A stretch of 64,000 nucleotides of DNA from Desulfuromonadaceae bacterium (GTDB lineage Bacteria; Desulfobacterota; Desulfuromonadia; Geobacterales; Pseudopelobacteraceae). Shown one piece after another: positions 36,339 to 45,016 of this stretch. Made by a program: the position numbers and the translations under genes. The notes below the pieces were generated by a model, which ran no database searches, was not told where the DNA came from, and was given only the letters and a program-made list of their open reading frames with translations. Location of the stretch: NCBI GenBank assembly GCA_028683855.1, contig JAQUHA010000022.1, forward strand, positions 1-64,000. Reading direction: 5' to 3'. Numbering within the stretch: the stretch's first letter is position 1; every line of letters starts with the position of its first letter.

Positions 36339-39152
36339 ATGCAAACCCCGTCCAGTTTAAAAGAATTCCAGAAAGCTATACTTTCATACGGCAAGGAAAA
36401 TCTCGGCGAACTGCTTTATGCTCTTACCGAGAAAGCCAAACAGCTATCAGGCTGTGAACAGACGCGCATATACCTGGAGGACCTGACCAGGGGCGCTCTT
36501 ACCTGCTCTCATGCATCCGGTGCGTTGGGAAAAGAGCTGACAGAGACATCATTCCCTATCTTTTCGCAGACCGCAGTGGTTTCGAGCGTTTTTGTCAGTC
36601 AGCAGCCAGAGGATTTCAAGCTCTCAAACGCTGATAAAAATTGCGTAGATAGAGAGTATGCCCTCCGCTTTAAATTCCGTTCAAGCTATATAATGCCGAT
36701 TGTAAGTAGCGGCAAGTCCATTGGAGTCCTTTGCATAGACCAGGATCATCCGGGAGAAGTGCTTAACCGCTCTGCAAAAACAGAGTTGGCAGAACTTGCT
36801 GCGATAGCAGCGGTTCATCTGGATGAAGCCAGAATCTACCACCAACAAGTCCATCTTGCTCGATGTCTGGAGGGGTACAAGATCAGGGAAGCTGCCGGCA
36901 TGATGGTAAGATCGGCGGTAAAACTGATTGAAAAGGTATCTCTTGCGGCGGTGCTTGTACCGGCAAATCAGAGTGGTATTCCAGGTGCTCTTGAAAATCT
37001 TGCCAGTTTTTCAGCCGACATGAATCTGAAAATTAAATATGATCAGCTTGGAGCACTCGATCTCAGGAAGGGTATGTCCCTGATTTCTAACTACATCAAC
37101 GACCAGGGCGTTATTGCAGACGAACGGATGATGCAGCCTCTCTTTATAGCTGACTTAACGAAGCATAATCTCCAGAAACGTGCATTGACAGAGTCGATGG
37201 AGCTTAGATCTCTCTACGTTGTTCCGCGCTACAACCCTGAAACTAAACGTATCATCTGCCTTCTTAATTACTACTCACACGACCTCTATCAATTCAGTGA
37301 TTTTGAAATGGGGCTCTTGCAGACACATGCTGAAATGGTTGAAAAGGTTATAAGTGAAGTCGCTGGGGAGCATCTTGAAATACGGGTTCTCTCCGAGATA
37401 AGTGATCTGCTGAATGAGCGAACCGACTCACTGCAGCCTTTTTTGACAAGAGTACTCTCAAAGGCTACAGAACTTATTGGCGCCGACACAGGCAGTATTG
37501 CTGTGGTTGTAGAGCTTGACGGCGTAAAATGGCTAGTAGTTGAAGATGAAAACGGCATTATTACCGGCGCAAAGAACAAGGAGTGGTTAAAAAAATACAT
37601 CCCCCCACTTATGGTTGGCGGCAGCGAACTGCCAAGTGAAAAAAGGAGCTTGACCGGATATGTTGCTTTTACAAAACAGCCTAAAATAACTGCTCGCGTT
37701 GAAGCAGAGTTACAGGGGGATGGGTTTCACCGTTCGATGAGCCCCCTCCTTAAGAGTGAGATAGCGGTCCCTATTATATGTGATGACGAGGTAATCGCGG
37801 TTATATGCCTTAATTCGCTTGAGTACGATTACTTCAGAGAAGAACATCGTCGCATACTCCAGATAATAGGAACACTGACAGCGCGGCACATATCTGATCT
37901 ACAGAGAATAGAACGCCTTCAGGGTCAGGTTAACAGACTTACAACCGATATAGCCTACAAGGATCCTCATGTATCTTCATACAGACTCGGAAATATAATC
38001 GGAAACAGCCCAAAATCGCAGGAGATCGTTGACTTTATCAATACAGTCTCACCGCCACTGTTTAATCGTATAATATACTGGTCACGAAACATACTACAGG
38101 AAGCCACAATTGGGCTGCCCTCCATTTTGGTAACCGGACAGACAGGCTCCGGCAAGGAGTTTTTCTTCAACAATCTCTACAACAAGCTGAATGAACTATA
38201 CCGCCGCGAAATAAACTCTGGCAGTGAGCTTCCGGTCAAAAAAACTAATATCGCCGCGTATGCAGGTGATTTAACCTATTCAGAGCTGTTTGGACACAAG
38301 AAAGGTGCTTTCACAGGGGCTTATAACGACAGACGCGGCATTTTAGAGGAAAATATCGGCGGCATAGTTTTTCTTGATGAAATCGGCGACGCAGATCCGA
38401 AAACACAGGTTCAGTTACTGCGTTTTCTTGATAATGGCGGCTTCATGAGGCTGGGCGAGAACACTGAACGGTACAGCAGAGTGCTTCTGGTCGCAGCAAC
38501 AAACAAGAATCTTTCCGAAGAGATCGCTGCAGGTCGCTTTCGCGAAGACCTCTACCACAGACTATCAGAATTATCGATACGTCTGCCATCTCTTAACGAA
38601 CGGCGGGAAGATATTCCAGACCTTTCGGTTCACTTTCTGGGGAAACTATATCGAACCTACCGTGCAGAAGGTGAAACTGAGGAGGTACCCCCATCTTTGA
38701 CAAAAGAAGCTAAAGGTATACTTATGCGCCATAATTACAAAGGCAACATTCGTGAACTGCGAAGCATTCTTTTGCGTGCACTATTTTTCCGACACCAAGA
38801 CGTAATAACAGGCGATGCAATCAGCAAAGCTATTGCCGGAACAATGAGACTTGAAGAGAAAACATCCTCAACGCCTATAAGCGATCTCGACAATCAGTTG
38901 GCAGCAGAAATTATAAATAGAATTATAGCCGGAGGAACTTTCTGGTCAGAGGTTTACGAGCCTTTTTCTCGAAATGACATCTCACGAGAGTCGGTTCGCC
39001 TTGTTATTGAAAGCAGTAGAAACAGAGCCGGCAAAACATTGCCAGCAGTAGCTCGTTTTTTGAAAGCAGTTGATGAGGGTTTGGGCAAGGACGATGAACA
39101 GAGACAGCTCTTCCGCTTTAAGAATTTTTTGTATAAGACTGTAAAAATATAG
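36339..39152 (+). CDS. GAF-domain sigma-54 activator lacking a recognisable DNA-binding domain
   Basis: 937 residues. The first 550 contain GAF-like sensory domains (at least two, near residues 15-170 and 350-525). A sigma-54 AAA+ domain follows: Walker A GQTGSGKE (about 600), the loop KKGAFTGAYNDRRG (about 654), Walker B GGIVFLDEIGDAD and FREDLYHRL. The last 100 residues (SRESVRLVIESSRNRAGKT...) are not the usual Fis helix-turn-helix; possibly it acts without specific DNA binding. AGCAGGAGA precedes the ATG. Confidence 0.85.
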   Translation: MQTPSSLKEFQKAILSYGKENLGELLYALTEKAKQLSGCEQTRIYLEDLTRGALTCSHASGALGKELTETSFPIFSQTAVVSSVFVSQQPEDFKLSNADKNCVDREYALRFKFRSSYIMPIVSSGKSIGVLCIDQDHPGEVLNRSAKTELAELAAIAAVHLDEARIYHQQVHLARCLEGYKIREAAGMMVRSAVKLIEKVSLAAVLVPANQSGIPGALENLASFSADMNLKIKYDQLGALDLRKGMSLISNYINDQGVIADERMMQPLFIADLTKHNLQKRALTESMELRSLYVVPRYNPETKRIICLLNYYSHDLYQFSDFEMGLLQTHAEMVEKVISEVAGEHLEIRVLSEISDLLNERTDSLQPFLTRVLSKATELIGADTGSIAVVVELDGVKWLVVEDENGIITGAKNKEWLKKYIPPLMVGGSELPSEKRSLTGYVAFTKQPKITARVEAELQGDGFHRSMSPLLKSEIAVPIICDDEVIAVICLNSLEYDYFREEHRRILQIIGTLTARHISDLQRIERLQGQVNRLTTDIAYKDPHVSSYRLGNIIGNSPKSQEIVDFINTVSPPLFNRIIYWSRNILQEATIGLPSILVTGQTGSGKEFFFNNLYNKLNELYRREINSGSELPVKKTNIAAYAGDLTYSELFGHKKGAFTGAYNDRRGILEENIGGIVFLDEIGDADPKTQVQLLRFLDNGGFMRLGENTERYSRVLLVAATNKNLSEEIAAGRFREDLYHRLSELSIRLPSLNERREDIPDLSVHFLGKLYRTYRAEGETEEVPPSLTKEAKGILMRHNYKGNIRELRSILLRALFFRHQDVITGDAISKAIAGTMRLEEKTSSTPISDLDNQLAAEIINRIIAGGTFWSEVYEPFSRNDISRESVRLVIESSRNRAGKTLPAVARFLKAVDEGLGKDDEQRQLFRFKNFLYKTVKI

Positions 39153-39182
39153 GCTTCAAAACAAAGGGCTCTGTAATAGAGA

Positions 39183-39206
39183 AAAGAGCGTCTTATGGCT
39201 CTTTTT
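39183..39206 (+). terminator. Intrinsic terminator of the sigma-54 activator gene
   Basis: AAAGAGC and GCTCTTT form a 7-base stem with an 8-base loop, followed by more T residues. Confidence 0.75.
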
Positions 39207-39249
39207 AAACAGATGCAGCTTAGGTTTTTTGCACTTAATATAGATACGG

Positions 39250-39645
39250 TCAGCAGATAAGCCTAAAGTTTTTCAGAACCTGAATAAGCTTTGTGTTGCT
39301 TACAGGCTTAACCAGATAGGATGTTGCTCCGTTCTGGTAACACTCCAAAATTGTTTTCGGATCATCCAGTGAGGTCAGCATTATTATTTTGGCGATTTTA
39401 CTAGCCTCTATGCCACAACCCTTTTCGTGAGCCCTTATTTTAGCAAGTGCAGTATGTCCATCGCAACCAGGCATGACTATATCCATCAGTATCAAATCGT
39501 AAGGACGCATCGCGTCCATCGCGTTCAAATACAGCTTGAAGGCTTCTTCTCCATCTGATGCGATATCACAGTCATAGTTAGAAGCGAGCATCTCTTTCAG
39601 TACCACACGAGAAAGCTCATCATCATCAACAACAAGGCTCTTCAT
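39250..39645 (-). CDS. Single-domain response regulator (CheY-like)
   Basis: 131 residues, receiver domain only: acidic pair VVDDDE, phospho-acceptor in DLILMDIVMPG, T in IMLTSLDD and K in YLVKPVSN. With no output domain it must act by protein contact or phosphotransfer. GGAG precedes the ATG. It lies just beyond the terminator of the cytochrome operon, transcribed in the same direction. Confidence 0.92.
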   Translation of the reverse strand: MKSLVVDDDELSRVVLKEMLASNYDCDIASDGEEAFKLYLNAMDAMRPYDLILMDIVMPGCDGHTALAKIRAHEKGCGIEASKIAKIIMLTSLDDPKTILECYQNGATSYLVKPVSNTKLIQVLKNFRLIC

Positions 39646-39715
39646 TGTTAAAATCTCCTTAACAATATATCTGAATTCGAGGCAAGACTACCACAAAATT
39701 TTCAGAATGACACAT

Positions 39716-39756
39716 CAAAATAAAACAGCCCGGCAGGATACTCTCCTGTCGGGCTG
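39716..39756 (-). terminator. Terminator of the cytochrome operon
   Basis: CAGCCCGGCAGGA and TCCTGTCGGGCTG form a 13-base stem (one G-T pair) with a five-base loop; on the minus strand TTTTATTTTG follows. It lies 22 bases beyond the last cytochrome stop. Confidence 0.88.
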
Positions 39757-39778
39757 CATTTTGTACACAAAAACCAGA

Positions 39779-41902
39779 TCAGTACAGTGACCAGAGCGGA
39801 GTAGTAAAATAGTGACAGCTTATATTGGAACAGGTTTTAGCATCTGCCGCTGAAGATGTGCCTGGAAGACCGCTGTACTGGGGCGCTACAGAGCCAAACT
39901 GATATGTCGAACCAACTGATACATCAACTGTGCTGCCAGCACCAACATTGTGAGTTCCGCCGGCATGGCAGATTCCGCATACATTTGTCCACGCAGCTGT
40001 AGTTCCGCCATATGTATCATTCAACGGATCCAGCGTAACTGTAAACAACTTCGTTGTCAGATAAGTTATATGCGCCTCGTGAGCCCCTTTCCCCTCAATA
40101 TTTATTGTTGGTGCGGTTTCCCATGTACCAACGCCATACCCGTGACATCCGACACACCCACCAGCACCACCGCTTCCCCACTTAAACCCGTCTATATGCT
40201 GCCTACCGACTGAACCGCCTGCTCCGCCTTCATGAGAGTGGCATGGAGTACACGGAGTTGTTATAGTGTAGGAGGAGTGGTTCATTGTTGAAGAAATTAC
40301 CCGAGAACCGTTTGGAGACAAATGGCACTGATTGCAATTAGCATCAGTCTTAAGTGGTCCATCAGTGATATAAGCTGCGTCAGTCCATGTAGGAGAGATG
40401 TTGTTTCCAGCGTTTGCTGCAGCCAAAGTACCACCACTCCCTGCCGGATTATGGCAGTAAGTATTCGAGCAGGCACCAGTAGTAGCGTTAAAATCAGATC
40501 CCGGTGACATGGTATTATTATGAGTAGCCAAACCACTGAATGTAGAGGTGGGATCAGATGTCGACACACTGAATAATGATGCCATATGTTGTGATGCCGT
40601 TGGAAGCGGAGAACCGTGGCAGGACTCACAACGATAATCAACAGTGCTGTAGTTGCTGAAACCGTTGAAGAATCGCAGATGAGTCTGATGCGCGCCGGTT
40701 TTCGGGTTGGTGCTCACCTGTCCTGTGTCAGTGGCGGCGGGATCAGCCGGAGCAACCAGATAACGGTTCGAAGAATTTATTGTACCAGCTGCTGTTGGAG
40801 TACCGTGACATTTTGTACAACTATCAATCCCGGTCATGGCACTTCCCCACTGAGGAGAAGGGATAGAACCATGGCATATCGCTGTTGAGCAGAAGCCATA
40901 ACCGTTCCCACGCTGTCCATCAACTGAATAACCTACTGTCGAGTCTACATCAATCAGACCATTTACATGATTGGCAGAAACATAACTCAAATCCGTATTA
41001 GCGCCGGAATGACAGTAGCTGCAGCTGTTATCCACTGCAAGATGCGCTGCATGACTTCCTGTAGACAGTGTCGTCGAATCTCCATGACAAATCCCGCAAT
41101 TTGTACTCCCATCCCAGGCAGGCGTTGTCACATAAACCGGAGTTGCAAGTGTGCCGTCTGCAGACTGCCCGGAGCTGTGACAATAGACTGACGAGCAGGT
41201 TCCGTAGTTGTGAGCCTGCGATGGCAGATAATCAATTGATGAGTCAGAATAAGAACCGCTGCCAGCGCCCGGGGTAATGGCAAATGATACTTCTATTGCC
41301 CTTTTGCCAGCGCTGGTCGCATGAGAAAATGGTTTGGCATCAACGGTATGATCTGAGTGACACTGAGCACAGGTGTATTTTGCCGTGTGCTTTGAGTGCC
41401 CCGCCGTAGATATGATTGAGTACGCATGACATTTGTCGCAATCAACCGGAGAGGTAAATGCAGCGGTTCCCCAGGCAGGAGTTACGGTTTCGAAGTGACA
41501 GTTGACATTTGAGCAGCTGCCCAACGGCACCGGCGGGATAGAAGTCTGATTAAAGAAAACCCTACCGTAGCTCGCCCCGGCCGGAGAGGCATTGATATTG
41601 CCCTGCATCTGAATCAGCTTGTCTCTATGGTAGGTTAAAGTCAATTCTGCACCGTGACACTTTACACATGTCGAGGCAGTTGAGCCTGCATGAGTCTGGT
41701 GATTTCCTTTAACTGCACCTGTATCGGGTTGACGTGCGCCGGTGGCTGAATCAAGGGGGGGCATCTGGTGGCATGAGACACAAGTGAGGTCATATTGAGA
41801 TGCAGCCTGTGCCGTCACTTGAGCGAACAGAACCATTCCGACAGCAACAATGAGCGCTAACACGCAAGCGCCGAACCAACCATGCCTGTGGCAGTTCTTC
41901 AT
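39779..41902 (-). CDS. Multiheme c-type cytochrome, about 17 hemes
   Basis: About 707 residues from the ATG at 41902 (AAAGGGGTGGG upstream), with a signal peptide ending near VTAQAAS. I count 12 CxxCH and five CX4CH motifs (CSNVNCH, CSSVYCH, CSTAICH, CSNTYCH, CSNISCH). The CX4CH form is characteristic of Geobacter surface cytochromes. The N-terminus (CHQMPPLDSATGARQP, GNHQTHAG) is a clear paralogue of the next upstream gene. It is probably secreted, and would pass electrons at or beyond the outer membrane. Last gene of the operon. Confidence 0.9.
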   Translation of the reverse strand: MKNCHRHGWFGACVLALIVAVGMVLFAQVTAQAASQYDLTCVSCHQMPPLDSATGARQPDTGAVKGNHQTHAGSTASTCVKCHGAELTLTYHRDKLIQMQGNINASPAGASYGRVFFNQTSIPPVPLGSCSNVNCHFETVTPAWGTAAFTSPVDCDKCHAYSIISTAGHSKHTAKYTCAQCHSDHTVDAKPFSHATSAGKRAIEVSFAITPGAGSGSYSDSSIDYLPSQAHNYGTCSSVYCHSSGQSADGTLATPVYVTTPAWDGSTNCGICHGDSTTLSTGSHAAHLAVDNSCSYCHSGANTDLSYVSANHVNGLIDVDSTVGYSVDGQRGNGYGFCSTAICHGSIPSPQWGSAMTGIDSCTKCHGTPTAAGTINSSNRYLVAPADPAATDTGQVSTNPKTGAHQTHLRFFNGFSNYSTVDYRCESCHGSPLPTASQHMASLFSVSTSDPTSTFSGLATHNNTMSPGSDFNATTGACSNTYCHNPAGSGGTLAAANAGNNISPTWTDAAYITDGPLKTDANCNQCHLSPNGSRVISSTMNHSSYTITTPCTPCHSHEGGAGGSVGRQHIDGFKWGSGGAGGCVGCHGYGVGTWETAPTINIEGKGAHEAHITYLTTKLFTVTLDPLNDTYGGTTAAWTNVCGICHAGGTHNVGAGSTVDVSVGSTYQFGSVAPQYSGLPGTSSAADAKTCSNISCHYFTTPLWSLY

Positions 41903-42014
41903 ATCCCACCCCTTTATCTTTAACAGCAGACTATTATTCATTTTGTATATCCATCCAGTGAGAACTTGTTTTTACTCACCCTGTCAATTTTCAAACCACA
42001 CTATTAAAGCAGTG

Positions 42015-44987
42015 TTATCTTTCTGTGCTCCATTTTAAAGTGGTCGCAAAGTGGCAACTCACGTTAAAGCAGCTTCCTGATCTGTTCGCGCCTGCACTCA
42101 GCAGTTTCGCAGTCGTGTAGATCGCAAACACATCGTTGCTGAAACGCAATTGCTGGTCAACAGACACTGTAATGTTTTCCACATGGTTTCTGATCGGGAG
42201 AACCTTTGCGTGACGGGATGCTCCACCTTTATGGCATGGAGTACAGTTCGCCCAACCGTCAGAAGCCTTGGCAGTCGCTGGAATATGTGCACCGACTATA
42301 TGCGCACCGCCACCTCCGGAATAATCTTCAAAGCGGGCTGACGACCATTTTCCCTGCAAACCGAACTCAAGACCGGCAACATTTCTGGGAGCTGGCGGGT
42401 AACCGTGACACGCATCACAATTTCCCGGAGCTGTAAATGCGCGGTCGCCATTGGTGGGGTTATGCAGATGGCAGGTCAGACAGTTTGTCGTGCTGTCCAT
42501 ATGGGTCTGAGGTGGTGTGATGCCTGCTTTTGTAAAGTACTGGGTAGTTGTATGACAGGTTTGACATACACCGGTCTGCCCCGCATTGGCAAATGTACTT
42601 GTGCCGGAATAACTGACCGCAGTGCCGTTAATTATTGAGCTCACCATCTTGGCATTACTGGTTCCGTGAGGGTCGTGGCAGTCCGAACAGCGGCTTCCCA
42701 ACCCGGATGCCTGGTGGACTCTCATGTTCTGCTTGCTTGCAGTCGTAACAATACCGCTATCGGAGTGACACGAATTACACCCGGCTCCCGCCGTAGTACT
42801 GCTGTATACGTCGAACAGTCGTTTGGTGCCGCCAACTACACCGATATGCTGGCTGTTGTTATTGTGACATGCGGTACAAGCCTGAGCAATTCCTGCCATC
42901 CCGTGACCGCTTGTAGAGGCAAAAGGTTTATCCGGCGCCGATTTACCATTAATCACAGAGGGTGACCCGCTGTTGTGACAACTCTCGCATACCAGTCTGC
43001 TGCCACCGGCAGCCGCCGAATTCTTCCACTCAGTGGACTGATTGTGGCAGGTAGAGCACTGAGCAGTCAAACCGCTGTTGCCAATTGCAAGATTAAGAGA
43101 ACCAACTGTTATATTTGTAACTTTTGTGCCATCAAGATTGATGGTCTGGTTATCATGATTTGCAGAGAGAATGTCTGTAAATGCATGACAGGTAGCACAA
43201 CCATTTGCTGTTGCGCCAATAGTTATGTTAGGACCGTAAGTGCCGCCAAAGTGAACATTATGAAGTGCCTGATCACCCGTATAGTACTGACTGAAATTAG
43301 TCGCAAACGGAGGGCCTACACTGTGGCAGGTTCCACAGACGGTAACTCCACCCGGATTCCCCCAAACAGGTGATGTCCCGTTATGACAAACAGTAGCGCA
43401 GGTTTTATCTGCATTAAAAGTTGAAACAATTCCACCACCCACATTGATAGAGTTATTTACATGCGGTGCCCCGGCCTTTATTCCGGTGCTTCCACTTGCG
43501 GTTGCAGTATGACAGTCTTCACAGGTAATTCCAGCTTTCGAAAGGTGCTGAGTATGCGAACCGCCAACAGATGAGGTGGGTATATTATGGCATCCTGCAC
43601 AATCTAAAGTAGCCCCCCACTGTGCAGACGGCACGTTAACTACTATTCCGTTACCGCTGTGACAACTGATGTCAGAGCAGGTTTTATTGGCCTGCTTGCC
43701 AAATGTTTTGCCGTTACCTGAAGTGTAGTTGATAAAACCGTTGGTATGCTGGCTGCCGGCAATAATTGCAAGGCCGGTATTGGTTGTTCTGGAGTGACAA
43801 TTGACACATGTATCAGCAGCAGTGGCATGTTTTGCATGACTGTTTGCATTAGCAAGGCCTGCCCCTCCGTTTGCGTAATCTGGCGCACCAAATGCGTTTC
43901 CGGTTCCATGGCATCCGTTGCAACCCAGTGAGGTCGCCTGCGTCCATGTCACGGGACGTTGAACCGATTTACCGTCCCAGTGACAGGAAGAAGAGGCGCA
44001 GGTCGGACCGGTTGTTACAGTGACACTCCCCACCTTCGTACCGGCAACATCAATAGTGCCATTTACGTGTTTAGTTACATCACTTATGGTTGAGTTATCA
44101 CTGACCGTTGCTGAGTGACACTCTACGCATCCGTAGTTAGTCCCAAGAACCGCCGCATTGTTGACATGGCTGGCGTGCTTGCCGGAGAGAGAAGCAGCAG
44201 TCGCAGCGGTTCCGTGACAATCAGCACAGGTTGCCGAGCCGCCCCAGGACGGAGTAGCTGTAACGTTTGCCCCACCTGCTTGACCGTTGCTGTGGCAATA
44301 GATATTGGAGCATTGATTTGCCGCGAATGTGCCGGAACTATTTGACGGGGCTGAGAAATGGACATCAATATTTCTTCCGGCGCTCGTGGCGTGCTGGAAT
44401 GGCCGCGCCTCAACGGTGTGGTCTGTGTGGCACTGAATACAACCATAGCCATAACCGGCAATATGCTTGTTGTGACTTGCCGTAGAAGGGGTCGCATCAT
44501 GACAGGTATTGCAATCCGCCGGAGCGAGACTGCCCCAGGCCGGAGTAGTCCGAAGCACACCTTTTCCGTTACTGTGGCAAACTGCCGCAGAGCATGTACC
44601 AAGAGGATTCGGAGGCACAGAGGTCTGATTCATGAATACACCGGCTGTCTTCCTCCCGTAACCGAGCGTATCACTCAATTCAATTATTCTGTTTCGATGA
44701 GATGTATCGTAAGCAAGGACATCGTTTGCTCCGGTTCCATGGCACTTTGCACAGGAAGAAGCTGCAGAGCCGGCGTGGTTCTGGTGGTTGCCCGGAACAG
44801 CACCGTTTGCGGGATTCTTTTTCTCATTTGCAGAATCAAGCGGCGGCATCTGATGACAAGATGAACATATCATGCTGTACTGTGGCGCAGCCTCGGCAAC
44901 GTTGGTGTTTGCCAAGGCAAACCATGTAATCACCGTCAAAAGAATAATTTTATGAATCAAGAAATAAAAGCGGGCCTGGATGTTCAT
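42015..44987 (-). CDS. Giant multiheme c-type cytochrome, about 27 hemes
   Basis: 990 residues from the ATG at 44987 (GGGAGG upstream); signal peptide ends near VAEAAP. I count 21 CxxCH, five CX4CH and one CX3CH (CATVCH, near 43395). Gly/Thr/Ser-rich linkers separate repeated NGTI-type units. It shares its N-terminus with the 17-heme gene product and its C-terminus (SSAR..DYSGGGGAHIVGAHIP) with the 20-heme one. Probably an extracellular electron carrier. Some CX4CH motifs might not bind heme. Confidence 0.9.
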   Translation of the reverse strand: MNIQARFYFLIHKIILLTVITWFALANTNVAEAAPQYSMICSSCHQMPPLDSANEKKNPANGAVPGNHQNHAGSAASSCAKCHGTGANDVLAYDTSHRNRIIELSDTLGYGRKTAGVFMNQTSVPPNPLGTCSAAVCHSNGKGVLRTTPAWGSLAPADCNTCHDATPSTASHNKHIAGYGYGCIQCHTDHTVEARPFQHATSAGRNIDVHFSAPSNSSGTFAANQCSNIYCHSNGQAGGANVTATPSWGGSATCADCHGTAATAASLSGKHASHVNNAAVLGTNYGCVECHSATVSDNSTISDVTKHVNGTIDVAGTKVGSVTVTTGPTCASSSCHWDGKSVQRPVTWTQATSLGCNGCHGTGNAFGAPDYANGGAGLANANSHAKHATAADTCVNCHSRTTNTGLAIIAGSQHTNGFINYTSGNGKTFGKQANKTCSDISCHSGNGIVVNVPSAQWGATLDCAGCHNIPTSSVGGSHTQHLSKAGITCEDCHTATASGSTGIKAGAPHVNNSINVGGGIVSTFNADKTCATVCHNGTSPVWGNPGGVTVCGTCHSVGPPFATNFSQYYTGDQALHNVHFGGTYGPNITIGATANGCATCHAFTDILSANHDNQTINLDGTKVTNITVGSLNLAIGNSGLTAQCSTCHNQSTEWKNSAAAGGSRLVCESCHNSGSPSVINGKSAPDKPFASTSGHGMAGIAQACTACHNNNSQHIGVVGGTKRLFDVYSSTTAGAGCNSCHSDSGIVTTASKQNMRVHQASGLGSRCSDCHDPHGTSNAKMVSSIINGTAVSYSGTSTFANAGQTGVCQTCHTTTQYFTKAGITPPQTHMDSTTNCLTCHLHNPTNGDRAFTAPGNCDACHGYPPAPRNVAGLEFGLQGKWSSARFEDYSGGGGAHIVGAHIPATAKASDGWANCTPCHKGGASRHAKVLPIRNHVENITVSVDQQLRFSNDVFAIYTTAKLLSAGANRSGSCFNVSCHFATTLKWSTER

Positions 44988-45016
44988 TGTGAAACCTCCC
45001 TTTTGCTCATGCGACA

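Noticed and set aside
42975..44864. Several long plus-strand open frames inside the giant cytochrome genes
   Set aside because: They arise because CxxCH codons read as repeated Cys/Thr/Ser patterns on the other strand; no ribosome sites and no known family.
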